From contig CM055313.2 in NCBI GenBank assembly GCA_029255685.2, positions 77,912,641-77,976,640 of the forward strand: DNA of 64,000 nucleotides, written 5' to 3'. This DNA comes from Silene conica (Eukaryota > Streptophyta > Magnoliopsida > Caryophyllales > Caryophyllaceae). This document shows, one piece after another, positions 50,601-63,394 of this stretch. Under the pieces are notes generated by a model that was given only the letters and a program-made list of their open reading frames with translations, did not search any database and had not been told where the DNA came from. The position numbers were made by a program, and so were the translations under genes. Every line of letters starts with the position of its first letter. Position 1 is the first letter of the stretch.

Positions 50601-53600
50601 GACTTTTCGGCATATCCAATGAAATGTCCACTAAGAGTCCTTGGGTCTAGTTTCTTTTCTTGTGGGTTGTAAATTCTCACCTCAGACGGACATCCCCAAA
50701 CGCGTATATGTTGCAAACTCGGTTTCCAACCTTTGAATAACTCAAAAGGCGTCTTAGAGACAGCCTTGGAAGGAACCCGATTTAATATATACGCAGCCGT
50801 CTTTAGCGCATCAACCCACAAAAATGAAGGAAGTTTAATATTACTTCTCATACTACGCACCATTTCAATTAATGTCCTATTCCTTCTTTCTGCTACACCA
50901 TTCTGATCCGGAGAACCAGGCATAGTGTATTGGGCAACAATCCCATGCTCTTGAAGAAATTTAGCAAAAGGACCAGATGCTTGTCCATCCTCAGTATATC
51001 TAGCGTAGTACTCACCACCTCTATCTGATCTCACAATCTTAATGTGTTTATCACACTGTTTCTCTACTTCAGCCTTAAAAATTTTAAAGGCATCTAAAGC
51101 TTCGTCTTTGGAACGAAGTAAGTAAAGACGCATATATCGTGAATAATCATCAATAAAGGTAATAAAGTATTTCTGATCGTTAGCGTTCATATCCGGACAA
51201 CATATTGTTGGGAAATGTGTCCTCAACAATAGTGCGATCACGACAGTGATAAAAATCATTGTCATAAATCTTATGAAAAGAATATGCAAGGGACGATCCA
51301 ATATTTGATTTAGTCAACTGACCAACATTAATCGGTAATGATTGGCTGACTAGAGTTTAACATTACTGTCGTATGACGGTGGTGGTCAGTTGATCCCTTT
51401 AGGTCACACCTCTAGGACTGACCCCTTAAACATGTATTGATTAATTGTATAGGATACAGATTGATCGATATTCTTAAAACCATATATTGAGAAATAATTA
51501 GAGGTTGAATCTTAAAGGTAAGATTTAGATTTGAAATTGAAATGTGTCAATTGTCAAATGTTAATCGATATTTGTGAAATATCGAAATTAGTATAATGAA
51601 TGGTTCATGGTTATAACAAACGTTGTTAATATATCGTATCGACGATTATTACGATAACCATATGTTGGGACAGTAATTTTGAATTACTAAATAATTTGTT
51701 AAATATGATTTAATTAATTTAGAAATATCATTTATGTGATAAATATATTTTAAATTAATACAATTAATTATGTCACATATGATGTCACATATTATACAAT
51801 TGTACAAATTACATTTGTAAAATGAAGGTCCATTTTACAAATGTTAACCGTGTAATGTATGTAGCAAGATAACATTATTTGATAATTTATCTTATTATTG
51901 TGTAAGTGTTGATATGACTTATCACTTATGACATGTGTAAGAACAAAAGCAATAAATTCTTCCTACATACTACAATCACACGACATGCACCAAGCAACCC
52001 CAACCAAACCTATTTTTGTCTATATATATATGTGATCCATCACATATTAAAGAGAGTCTTGTTAGGCAATTTTATTTCTAGTGAGAGATAAAAACAAATC
52101 CTCTAAAATATTATTCTCATAATATTTATACTACATTCATTGTAGTATTCTAATATACTAATGAGAATTATTAGTATACGGTTTTAACCCAAATCCGTCT
52201 CCTAGCTCGGGTTCGGTTATTTGGTTCGATTTAAGGGTAGGTCTTGGTGCGCACTCATTGGAGGCAAGCTTACTTGGTTGCTCTTGGAGGATCGTCCTTA
52301 GCATATTTCGGACCGGTTTTAAGAATACGATTCTCATTATTTCCGCTTTTATTTTGCATGCATAAGATCGACTATATTAATATGAGATTAATTAGTAATT
52401 TAGTAAGACTAATAATATGAACTAGCTAGTATGACTACCTCATTTTCCAACAATTGGTATCAGAGCCATAAGGTTGTTTGCATGCAACTCGTTTTTATAC
52501 GTTTTTGCGAGAAAATACGATTTTAATTAAAAACGAAAATGAGTAGTACATATAGGATATGCACGAAAATGTTATTGCATGTATATATTTCTGGTCTTAA
52601 AATAGTTTTAAGTCATTTTGATGATTTATGGAATAATATTGTTCAATATTGAAATTAAAATGTTTAATTAGTGCCAAAAATCGGTTAAAAATTTTTTTTT
52701 TTATGGGAAAAATAGCTAAATAATGTTTCTGGCCATGAATTTTAAATATGTTCTCACATGCATTTAACATATTATGAATATATAATTTTCGAAATTATTG
52801 AAGGTTTTATGCATGGTTTATGATTTTTAATGGTTAAATAGTCATAAAATGAGTTAAATATGGGATAAATAGTTATATTATGAATTTAACTATAAAATTT
52901 TTTGTAGATGTCACATGCAATATTTAAAATATATGATGAATTTTCCAGAAATTTTTCGTTAATATTGCATGAATATTGATTTTTATCGTAAAAATCGTAA
53001 TATTAGTGACATATTTTAGCTTAAATAGTTTAAGTTCGAATTTGACCATAAAAATTTAATATAGTGTCACATATATTATTTCTAGCATGCATGTGAATTT
53101 TGAGCTTTTAATCTCGAATATTGCATGAGAAATGATTTTAATCGGTAAAATCGCGTAATATATGACACGAATTATTAAAAATAGTAAATGTTGCTTAAAT
53201 GGTCCGAAAAAATTCACCCATATTAGTCATATTATGTATGATCATCAACATATTTTTATTTAGTGCCAAAAGTTTCTGAAACTTTAAGTTTTAATTTTAA
53301 AAGTTAAAATTGATGTTGAGTGTTTAAGGAGTCATAATCATTACTTTATTTTCAGACCTTAAACAGTGTTTTTTTCGAAAATATTTATTTTTTAAGGATC
53401 TGAAATTTTGAAAATTTTCAGTATGTTCAAAATTTTGAATTTTGAATTTTCGAAATTTTTATGACTCGTTTGATTATTTTAATGCTATTTCCCGTAAAAC
53501 CGATTAAAACCGAACAATATTAAAATAAGTTAAGTTAATTTCAAAATTTGAGTAAGACTAAATTTTGAATCCTAAAATGTGTTAGGAAACTTAACTAAAT

Positions 53601-56600
53601 CGTGAATAGTGATTCATAGAGTGATTAGTGATTTTAAAATTGTTTAAATCACGTTATTCCATAAAACCATGTTATTAAGAATAACGATATTTAAAACGTG
53701 TTTAAATAGGACGATTTGGCTTAGGTTTTGCATTTTACATAAGCATTGCATATTTAATTATTGTTTATGAATGTCATAATTTATTTACGTAATTTTGAAT
53801 TATGTAATTTACTTAGTATGGCCTTAGATTTTAATCGATATTTCCCGTAATGTAAGGGTTTATCGATTCGGTTGTAATTTAATGTGATCTCGTATAACTT
53901 TATTTTATTATTTTATTTTATTTTATAATGTATAAAATAGATAGAAAATTTGTAATTATTTATAATTCCGGAGATCCTTGAAGACGGTGCCATTTCGGAA
54001 AGGAGTTCCGACCAAGACGGAGTTTGCCTTGGGATGCGTGCCGCGTGTGAAGTTCAAGGGACCAAAGGAGTTGGTTTCCGAATTTGTAATTTACTTTATT
54101 TTCTATTTTAGGAAAGGCCATACTAGGATTTTATTTATGCTTTTAAAGTTTTATGCTTTTATTTATGCTTATCATGTTTGCATGCATAGCCAAATCGTCA
54201 TTCACATCATGCATTTCATCGATTTTATCGACCGTGTCAATTAATTTATCGATAATTCACCGACTTAGTTCACTTAAAGGAGATAGATAATAAATTGACA
54301 AGATCTCTTACGTTATTTAAAAAATCGAGACATAGCCTTACCAAAAAGTAAAGGACCCGCGAAGGATCTTCTTCATAAGGGAGTAGGCTCGGCTAAACCG
54401 GGGTGCAAACCTTATTACGTTGGTGAAGTGGGGTAATATGATTACTTATTCTTGAAATTTGGTTGATCTCGACGAAGGTATTCGAGCCACCGTAGTGGTA
54501 ATAAGTTCGGGCTAAGATAAGAATTAGTGTAATTTTATCGACCGAGAGTTCTAAAAGTAGAATCGATTAAGGGGTTAATCTACCGAGTCATATTAATGAG
54601 GGATGTATCGGCTAAACCGTGCCCAAGTTAGTATGTATTTGGGTCTCGGGATCATTTACTTAATTGGGTAAGAGATCATTAAGTAGATGCTTAACTTGTT
54701 TAATATTTACAAGTTTATTTATTAAAACGATAATTGTGTTTTAATTCCTTAATTTTATTTGTAGTTCATTTTTCGACTTTCAATCATCAATGGCAAATAA
54801 CGCTCCACCACTCCCACAACACGTTTCATGGCTTCGGTCTTTTATGGATCGTTGCAAGCTTGAGAAGCATGGCGCCAATTTTAAAGATTGGGACGCCCAA
54901 TTGGTGTTGGCCGCGGAAGCCGACGATAAGACTCGTTATCTTACCATTGCCGCTCCTCCCACTCCCGGTGCTCGTTCATCGGAAGCGACTCGTGAAGCCT
55001 ATGAGGCTTACATGAAGGAGTCGCATGCTTTGAAGAACGTGCTTATATTTTCGATGGAGCCGGATCTCCAAAGAAGAATGATTAAGCTAACCACGGCTAA
55101 TGAGATATACACTAGAGTTGCGAACATGTTTTCACAAGCTCCTAGGGTAATCCAATATGAGGCGGCCTCCGCCTTCTTCGATTTAACATTAAAGGAAGGT
55201 CAAAAGATTAGTCCTCATGTGCTCAAAATGGTTGAGCTAGCCGAAACCTTGAAGTTGCAAGGGGTGAATGTTCCCGACTCGCTTATTATTGACAAAATCC
55301 TTCACTCCCTCAACAAAGTGAAATCGTATGTTCAATTTCGGGTAAATTATAACATGCGCAATCAAGTAACCTCCTTGGACGAGTTACATAAGATGTTAGT
55401 CCAAGCGGAGAGGGATATGGGACTTAATGAGAGTTCCACAAAGGATGTGCTTAATATCGATTCAAAAAACAAGAGGAAGTTTAAGCGCAAGGCCAACAAG
55501 GGTAAAAATGTTAAAGCCTTCAAACCCGCATCTCCTAAGGAGAAGACTTTTACGAAAGGTGCTTCTTCTTCATCGTCGTCAAAGGTTGAAGACAAGTGCT
55601 ATTATTGCACTAAGATGGGGCATTGGAAGCGGAATTGCCCGAAGTATCTCCATGACCTCAAAGCCGGAAAGGTTCTTGCAGTAGGTATAAATTCTCGTCT
55701 AATTCATGTTACTTAATCAATTTTTGTATAATGATACAAGTTATTGATTCTCACCCGTTTATAAATTGTTTTAAAGGGGCTCCTACCAAAGACAAAGGCA
55801 AGGAGAAGGAGAAGGAAACTTGAAGTTCCTTCCATGGATGGCTAAGGTAGCATCCGAGAGATTGAAGACATGAAGAGCATGGCTCTAATTTTCATTTGAT
55901 GTCTTCTTTCTTTTGCATTTTAATTAAAGAACTTTGTATTTCTTGTACGACAAGGATCTTGTTGAAACAATGGTTGTTATAGTGGTGACTTGGTTTTCAA
56001 CCCAAGTCATCCTTTTGTTCTAAATCAAACATGTTTGGTTGTTTTAAAATGCTTTTATAACATGAATTGATACGATTTTCATAGATCGTAATAAAGTACC
56101 TTGAATGATTCACCGTACGGAAGAAATGATAGGATCATTATAAAAGTAATACGACTTACTTAAAAACGAGAATTGCATCCCGTGAAATACTTCAAATTCA
56201 AACATAAGAACATCAGTTCATTATAAGATTTTCACCTTAAATGAAAGAAAATGTTAACATCTCAATACTCACATAATTCTTTATCCAATACATTGGTGAC
56301 GGGCGAAAATGCTATCCTTCTTAAATAACGGTTATTTTAAAGGATAGAGTGGGAGAAATTCTACGCCCGTAAACCAATGAAATAAACATAGGATCTTAGA
56401 GAAGAGTTCTATGAGGAGTCCTTGAGAAGAACTCTAAGAAATTGGATAGAAGAAACTACGAGAGGACACAGAAGAAACTACGCGAGGACACAAAAGGAAA
56501 ATGTTCCATATGTTGTCAAAAGTTCCTAGAGAGGACAAAGGGAACCGCGAGTGTTAACGGAAGGAAATCGTTTCCATGATGTAAATGTTTCTGTTTTATA

Positions 56601-59600
56601 AAAATAAAAGAGGAGAAATCATCTCCCGTTCTCGTAAAAATAGAAGATTCTTTCCGTGGGAAAGAAAATAAAAATGAAATGTTCATAACGAGTTGAGAAA
56701 ATGTTTGAAGTTAATCAAAATGAAATGTTCATTATGAGTAGAGAAGATGTTTAAAGGTGTTGCCTAATCACTATGAAGATAGTGGGAGTTATTAAACTAT
56801 AAGATAGTGATATGAAATTCAGTGGGAGAAAAGTTATTAAGGAAACGAAACCTACCATTTAGAGAGGATGATGATTCTTTAAAAGTTAAAGAATATGAGG
56901 TTTTCAATTCTAGATGAATATATGTTAAGAACATAAATCATAAGTGAGTTTATTATATGAAACGTCACCAATCAGTTAACAAGGTTTGGATTTGAATCCA
57001 AGATATGAGAATGTTGATTCATATAACCTTGATCAAAATGCCATAAGTTGAAATAAAGCCCTATTTCGATATAAGTTCTCGAGGAGAACTAATGGATTGA
57101 ATCTAGGTGAACTACAATATAGATTCTAGTACAATATGACTATGTACATATGGATGACATGTCATGAGTTTTGAGAAAACAGTGGGAGCTTCCTTAAAGT
57201 AAGGAGACTCGAGTCGAGTATAAGAGACTTGAAATGTACTTGAATTAGATCATATTATACAAGATAATATGAGTCAAAAGGAAACCGAAATTTGTAGGTT
57301 TAAAAGATGTGAAGATAAGGTATATTCACATAACAAACCATTAATACAAATTGATGTATGATCATCAAAGATTGTTTATGTGGAGCAACAATATCGTATT
57401 GATTGTTCGCACATAACAATCACTCTTATCGTTTGAGTTATTATTAATATTAACTCACAATTTATACTTTGTGAAATCCAAATGGGTTGTAAGAGACAAT
57501 TTGAACCCCATAAGTGAACTGGATTAACTTAGTATAGCCCATAGTCGCTTGTATGAGGTGACGTCTCGAAGCGGCTACAATGTGAGGCGATTGATGGCAA
57601 GTTCAAAAGTCATAGAGTCATATGGGATGACTAGTCGATCACATCGGCAGACTGTGTAACACTCTGTTGGGCATTTAGTGACCGCTTATAGAGTTCTGGA
57701 AATTTTATAATTAGCCTGGTCGTGGCGAGAGCTACTATATTATTCACATAAGTCGATTCTTTGACTTGAGACTGTTCGCCCAAGGTGATGCAGCCTCAGA
57801 TTGACTTTGATTTTAGCTCTACGATCAACCGTTAAAGGGGGTCAAATGGGCTTCTTTTGGGTCATGATGGACTGTGTTAGTCGAAAGGAACAGTAGGATA
57901 GGAATTGTCCAAACCCCTTGTCAGGGTTGTCTTAAATCTCAAGGCCACTCGAGGAGAAGTTTAACTGGAAATGCGTGGCCACGCTCGGAAGGTATCTATG
58001 GTAGATAATTCCGGTCAAAGCAGTTAAATCTCCAGATCGAGAAAACCGCTCAAGATATGATCAAATGCAAGTACGACCTGGAAGACACCTTGCATTGAGT
58101 GGGAGATGACGTAATAGGACAAGAGAATTGGTGACGCACACTTGTCGAGGACAAGTGGGAGATTGTTGGGAAATGTGTCCTCAACAATAATGCGATCACG
58201 ACAGTGATAAAAATCATTGTCATAAATCTTATGAAAAGAATATGCAAGGGACGATCCAATATTTGATTTAGTCAACTGACCAACATTAATCGGTAATGAT
58301 TGGCTGACTAGAGTTTAACATTACTGTCGTATGACGGTGGTGGTCAGTTGATCCCTTTAGGTCACACCTCTAGGACTGACCCCTTAAACATGTATTGATT
58401 AATTGTATAGGATACAGATTGATCGATATTCTTAAAACCATATATTGAGAAATTAGAGGTTGAATCTTAAAGGTAAGATTTATATTTGAAATTGAAATGT
58501 GTCAATTGTCAAATGTTAATCGATATTTGTGAAATATCGAAATTAGTATAATGAATGGTTCATGGTTATAACAAACGTTGTTAATATATCGTATCGACGA
58601 TTATTACGATAACCATATGTTGGGACAGTAATTTTGAATTACTAAATAATTTGTTAAATATGATTTAATTAATTTAGAAATATCATTTATGTGATAAATA
58701 TATTTTAAATTAATACAATTAATTATGTCACATATGATGTCACATATTATACAATTGTACAAATTACATTTGTAAAATGAAGGTCCATTTTACAAATGTT
58801 AACCGTGTAATGTATGTAGCAAGATAACATTATTTGATAATTTATCTTATTATTGTGTAAGTGTTGATATGACTTATCACTTATGACATGTGTAAGAACA
58901 AAAGCAATAAATTCTTCCTACATACTACAATCACACGACATGCACCAAGCAACCCCAACCAAACCTATTTTTGTCTATATATATATGTGATCCATCACAT
59001 ATTAAAGAGAGTCTTGTTAGGCAATTTTATTTCTAGTGAGAGATAAAAACAAATCCTCTAAAATATTATTCTCATAATATTTATACTACATTCATTGTAG
59101 TATTCTAATATACTAATGAGAATTATTAGTATACGGTTTTAACCCAAATCCGTCTCCTAGCTCGGGTTCGGTTATTTGGTTCGATTTAAGGGTAGGTCTT
59201 GGTGCGCACTCATTGGAGGCAAGCTTACTTGGTTGCTCTTGGAGGATCGTCCTTAGCATATTTCGGACCGGTTTTAAGAATACGATTCTCATTATTTCCG
59301 CTTTTATTTTGCATGCATAAGATCGACTATATTAATATGAGATTAATTAGTAATTTAGTAAGACTAATAATATGAACTAGCTAGTATGACTACCTCAGTT
59401 TCCAACACATATATCCGTGTGTATGATCTCTAGTAGGTCAGAACTCCTCTTAGCACCTTTCTTAGATTTGTTAGTTTGCTTTCCCTTAATGCAACTAACA
59501 CAAGTCTCAAAATCGGTAAAGTCTAAAGTACTAAGTACCCCTTCCTTTACCAATCTCTTGACCCTCTCAATGGAGATGTGTCCCAATCTCCTGTGCCATA

Positions 59601-62600
59601 ACATAGAGGACTCCTCATTTATAATACTTCTTTTTAAACCAGTACTAACATGCATAGTGTTTTGAGTGGTATCATTTTGTAAACAAAGACGATATAAATT
59701 ATCAGACAAAATACCATTACCAATAACTTTAGAATTTCTGCAAATACTAAAACCAGAGTCCATAAAGTTAAAAGAATATCCGAAAGGCACAAGTCTAGAA
59801 ACTGAAATCAAATTCCGAGCAAAATTCGGAACATAAAAAGTCTTTTCCAAAATCAAAATAAAACCAGTACTTAAAATTAAATTGCATATCCCCACGGCCT
59901 TAACGTGCGAGCCTATCTTGTTTCCTGAATAGATGGCGCTCTCACTTGCCACTGGTTTCCGAAGGTTTGTCATACCCTGCAAGGTATTTGAAACATGGAT
60001 TGTAGTACCAGAGTCAATCCACCAAGTATTATGATTAACATTGACCATATTAGATTCATAACAAACAAACGCATGAAAATTACCTTTCTTTTTTAGCCAA
60101 GCCTCAAACTTTACGCAGTCTTTCTTCATGTGTCCTCTCTTTTTACAGAAAAAACACGACGAATCCTTTTTAATTACTTGCTCAGCTGGAATCTTTCCCT
60201 TTCCTTTATCTTTAGGGTAAGCCTTATACTTCGTACTGGATGATGCTTTATCAGTAGAAGTAGTTAGATTCACCTTTTCACCTTCCTCCAATGATAACCT
60301 CCCCTCCTCTTGAACACACATGGTCAATAATTCATTGAGAGACCATTTATCCATATGTGTATTGTAAGAGATCTTAAATGGGGCATATTGAGTTGGGAGA
60401 GAACATAAGATGAAATGCACTAAGAAAGTGTCAGACATAGTAACTTCCAATTCCTTAAGTTGGGCTGCAGTATCCCTCATGCGCATGATAAAATCACGCA
60501 CTCCTTTAGTGGCATTAAGTTTCAAGGATGTGAATTGCATTATTAAGGTGCTTGCCAAAGCCTTATCAGAAGTTTCGAACTGCTCATCTATAGCCTTAAG
60601 CAGGTCCCGGACTTTGGTATGCTTGTCGACTGAACCTCTGATACTAGCACACAGTTTAGTCTTAATGAACAACGTGCAAAGATAATTGGATTTCACCCAC
60701 TTTTCACGAAGCTCTACTTGATCTGGTGTGCTTTTTTTCAGTTATTTCAGCCGGTTCATCATTCTGAATAGCATAATCAAAACGCAAGAACCCTAAATGC
60801 AGCAGAACTCTTTCTTTCCACACCTTAAAATTGTCACCAGTTAATTCAGGAACGTCAATTTTGACATCAAAGGAACCTCCAGGTAAACTTGCTGCAGATT
60901 TAAATATACACACTTAGTAACAAAAAATTGAGACTTAACTTTATCATAACTTACCAATGTAAATTATGCTAATATGAACCTAGTGACATAAACTTGCCTG
61001 TGGGCTAAAGTCTACTCAAATTAGATGCATAAAAATTGAATTTTATGATGAAACTATTAAATCATATTCATTTCTTAACTCCTGTGGGTAGATTAAGAAA
61101 CATAATTTAATATAACACCCTAATTAATTCATACAAATATAATAAGATTCCTGTGGGTAAGTCTAATCATATGACGTATAATTAATTACAATTAAATGTC
61201 TAATTTCCACATGTGATTTCGAATAAAATTTAAACAATTAAAGATGCTGTGGCTACTCTCTAATTAATAAATTTAAAATCACTTGACATTTAAAAAAAAA
61301 ATCATTAACATTAATATATACACTTGACTTTATGTATATACGAAAACAGTATTATACGTGTATATAGCATATTACACCAATACTATATAAAATTAAGATA
61401 ACATGTGATTTAAACAAGTCTCAAACAGTACAAAGTGAACAACTTTTACCATGTTCAAGAATAAGGACAAAGTTCACATGCTTTTCAAGAAAATGAAATA
61501 AAAATAATAATAATAATAATTTCATTAATATGAAAAACTAGAAGAAAGGCAACTCCACCATGTCCCACCATGCTTGTAAACATGCGACAACACATCCATA
61601 GCAAACAATAAATGAAAATATTTTAATGAAGGTACAAGACAAAAAAGAAAGTCTTTCAGAAAAACTCGAACAGTGAAACCAAAAACCCAAAAGTTTTGGA
61701 AAAACTTCATCCCTGACCTCTGCTCTACATTAAACACAGAAAATAAACCCAAACATTCCGGATTGCAAACGATTTCACAGATAGAAATAGCCAAAAAAAA
61801 AAATCCAGATCTTATTTTCAATAACGGAACAACCGAATCAAAACAAACATTCGGAAAAACATAAACGACAGAAGACGAGACAGCAGATTGATTACAACAA
61901 GGAGGAAAAACTGAAGTCGGAAAACAACAAGCAAGACAGAGGCCATTAAGGCTCTGATACCAAATGTAAGTTATTTAATTACTTTATAGCATGTTTTATT
62001 AACTTTAATAAACACACAATTAATGAATGCGGAAGCGATAAAAAGATCGAGAATTAAGAACCTCCAGCCATTGCTTATTGGTATTGCTGAACAGCTTTAT
62101 CAACCCCAAAGTACTATTAATCTGAATTTCTGAAGAACACTGTAGTCGTCTGATTTCGGTTCCAAACCCTTACTGCTCACTTATTTAGATGATGTAATTT
62201 TCTTAAGGGAGAGTAGATTTAGTGACCTAATTAATCAGAATTTGCATTCTCTTATATACTGCTCTTTCCATCAAAGAGCAGTGTTTGAACGCAACACAAA
62301 TAAAGTAGTGGTTTCCTAGATGGGAGAGAATTAAGGAGCAGTTTAGAGTCCATAGTTTAACTGCCTGATTAATGGGACATATAATTAGGATTTGTATAAG
62401 ACTATTAATATTATTAATAATAATATCTAGTCAATTAATTATAAAAATCCAACACCTCTAAACTAAATGAATTGCATTTGCTTAATTACAATATTTTCAA
62501 AACTTACATGAACAAATGAGTGAGGCAGATTGACGACCATAACTTATTATCAAGTACGTAGATAGTTAGATTGGTGACATGATAAGGCGACTGACATTAA

Positions 62601-62766
62601 AGCAGAGTGATGATCGAGTCATGGAAGTATATACTCCGTATATGACGATGAGGGATAATGATGTTAGAATGATATGATGTGTATGTGCAGGTGCGGAACA
62701 TCATTCTGCCACAAATGCGGAGTTAGACAGTGTCGATCGAAAAGGCTGGAGTTACACTTGGTGTAG
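44694..62766 (+). CDS. RING-IBR-RING (RBR) E3 ubiquitin ligase, two exons, 17.4-kb intron
   Basis: Exon 1 is 44694-45250 and exon 2 is 62691-62766 (stop TAG). The join AG|G restores Arg186 in TCRCGTSFCHKCG and gives 210 aa. RBR ligases take ubiquitin onto a RING2 cysteine before passing it to substrate. RING1 cysteines are C10, C13, C31, H35, C38, C41, C59 and C64. The IBR has C104, C109, C125, C128, C133, C136 and C148. RING2 has C167, C170, C180 (expected catalytic), C185, C187, C192 and C195, and is completed only by exon 2. The usual His after the catalytic Cys (GCNHMTC) is absent (GCYTVTC). The tail after RING2 is only 15 residues. The donor (CAG|GTTTGT) and acceptor (GTGCAG) are good. 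The intron holds a MITE and a nested retroelement pair. Resembles plant RNF144-like RBR proteins; substrate unknown. A splicing-dead remnant is possible. Confidence 0.8.
45699..45892. mobile_element. MULE-type MITE, 194 bp, in the RBR intron
   Basis: Reverse orientation relative to the other copies (ends TGTGTGAATTTGTG). Flanked by the 9-bp duplication TAATGTTAT (45690-45698 and 45893-45901). Confidence 0.87.
46500..47306 (-). mobile_element. Possible LTR fragment in the RBR intron
   Basis: On the minus strand it opens TGTTATAGAACCCGG at 47306 and has a CTATATAAAGC promoter-like motif near 46780, followed by a GAATGAAAAAAATG polyadenylation-like stretch. This is the organisation of an LTR, but no partner, primer site or coding region is seen. 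The 85-aa ORF at 47238-46981 is not recognised. Confidence 0.35.
47307..47904. other. RBR intron, unassigned stretch
   Basis: No gene or clear repeat. A 12-bp tandem AGTAAAGCATG lies near 47630. It ends at the target site (CCTCT, 47900-47904) of the copia insertion. Confidence 0.4.
48668..51190 (-). pseudogene. Copia pol region: integrase part, reverse transcriptase, RNase H
   Basis: Part of the element at 47905-62454. In order on the minus strand: integrase core part (FITFIDDYSRY and GVAERRNRTL motifs), a reverse transcriptase with the LYVDDILLA active-site motif, and an RNase H region (DSNFAGCIDSRKSTSGYVF). The remainder of the integrase region lies on the other side of the nested insertion. 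Fossil status; no activity is implied. Confidence 0.9.
52453..54789 (+). other. Long untranslated leader of the nested element
   Basis: A 2.3-kb AT-rich stretch between the primer site and gag with no supported ORF. A long leader is usual in large non-autonomous LTR elements. Confidence 0.7.
54790..55716 (+). CDS. Gag-like protein of the nested LTR element
   Basis: A 308-aa ORF of the copia Gag type: an alpha-helical capsid-like region (about residues 30-210), a Lys-rich linker, a Ser run, then one CCHC knuckle CYYCTKMGHWKRNC near residue 270. It is the only coding region of the element. Treated as a fossil element part. Confidence 0.85.
   Translation: MANNAPPLPQHVSWLRSFMDRCKLEKHGANFKDWDAQLVLAAEADDKTRYLTIAAPPTPGARSSEATREAYEAYMKESHALKNVLIFSMEPDLQRRMIKLTTANEIYTRVANMFSQAPRVIQYEAASAFFDLTLKEGQKISPHVLKMVELAETLKLQGVNVPDSLIIDKILHSLNKVKSYVQFRVNYNMRNQVTSLDELHKMLVQAERDMGLNESSTKDVLNIDSKNKRKFKRKANKGKNVKAFKPASPKEKTFTKGASSSSSSKVEDKCYYCTKMGHWKRNCPKYLHDLKAGKVLAVGINSRLIHVT
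55717..58163 (+). other. Non-coding 3' part of the nested element
   Basis: About 2.4 kb without any protease, integrase or RT domain. It has purine-rich direct repeats (GAAGAAACTACGMGAGGACA, twice near 56450-56490; AATGAAATGTTCAT, twice near 56672-56732). Confidence 0.7.
59400..60913 (-). pseudogene. Copia gag and early pol region of the outer element
   Basis: Gag-type region with the CFFCKKRGHMKKDC knuckle, a protease-like WWIDSGTTIHV motif and the pre-integrase MLWHRRLGHIS motif, ending at the nested insertion. Part of the fossil element at 47905-62454. Confidence 0.88.
60914..61950 (-). other. Leader region of the outer copia element
   Basis: Between gag and the primer site on the minus strand; AT-rich with an (AAT)n run at 61501-61520. 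No gene seen. Confidence 0.6.
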
Positions 62767-62993
62767 GGGGGGTTTGCTACACTTCCAATGAGAGGGTGAC
62801 ATGTGTCCATTTTGTTGGAATCTGATTTTTGCATCTTTTTTGAGATTCCTTGCATTAAATGCCCACTTGCATGATTGCCCCACCTAATTACCCACTTAGT
62901 TATAGCTTAATACATGTTTACTTTTTGTAATCTTGTACTTTTTCAACACATTTTGTTTTGGAGAATACATTTAAGATATTTTGTATTTAATTT

Positions 62994-63075
62994 GTACGGT
63001 ATACGGCATACGGTATACATTTATACGGTATTTATACGGTATACGGTATACGGTATTTATATGGTATACTTTAAT
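62994..63075. repeat. GTATACGG minisatellite
   Basis: Repeated TATACGGTATACGG and TTTATACGGTATT units. GTATAC is self-complementary, so the array is partly palindromic. Confidence 0.9.
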
Positions 63076-63394
63076 TTTTATACATATATTTTAATATATT
63101 ACTTTTTTAATACCCGTATTTTCGTATTTTAATGTCGTATTTATACGGTATTTTTGTCTTGAATTGAATATGTTTTTACTAAAATTAATAAAAAAAAACA
63201 AAAACATAGATTATTATTTTAAAAAAGAGTAGATGTTTTTTATGCTGACTTGATATATTTTTAAAAAAAAATTATTTTTAAGTAAATGAAAAAAAAAAAA
63301 AAGTAAATATACTTTTTTTACGGTTTTTTCCCCACTAACCATGTCCTGAGTAGTCTTTATATTTAATTAAGATTGTAAAGTAATTAGTTGTTTA

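Larger units (their letters stand above)
51206..59407 (+). mobile_element. Gag-only (non-autonomous) LTR retrotransposon nested in the copia element
   Basis: LTRs at 51206-52452 (1247 bp) and 58164-59407 (1244 bp), target duplication CATAT (51201-51205 and 59408-59412). The primer site TTGGTATCAGAGCC follows the left LTR and purine tract AAGTGGGAGAT precedes the right one. LTRs differ by about three substitutions and one 3-bp indel by eye, suggesting an age around 0.1-0.2 My. One gag-like ORF is present and no pol domain, so it looks structurally whole as a gag-only type and would depend on a partner element for movement. It is inserted in the integrase region of the host element. Confidence 0.92.
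47905..62454 (-). mobile_element. Ty1/copia retrotransposon (fossil), interrupted by a nested element
   Basis: LTRs of 490 bp at 47905-48394 and 61965-62454, TG...CA ends, target duplication CCTCT (47900-47904 and 62455-62459). The initiator-Met primer site lies at about 61951-61962 and a purine tract adjoins the left LTR. The gag region lies at about 60913-59400 (zinc knuckle CFFCKKRGHMKKDC) and the pol region at about 51190-48668. The order protease/integrase then RT/RNase H is typical of copia. Without the nested 8.2 kb the element is about 6.3 kb. LTRs differ at about five sites by eye (1 percent), implying an age near 0.4-0.8 My at commonly used plant rates. It is broken by the insertion and at least one other break. 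Confidence 0.93.

Noticed and set aside
55362-55684. Alternative-frame ORFs within gag
   Set aside because: Shadow frames of the 308-aa gag-like ORF.
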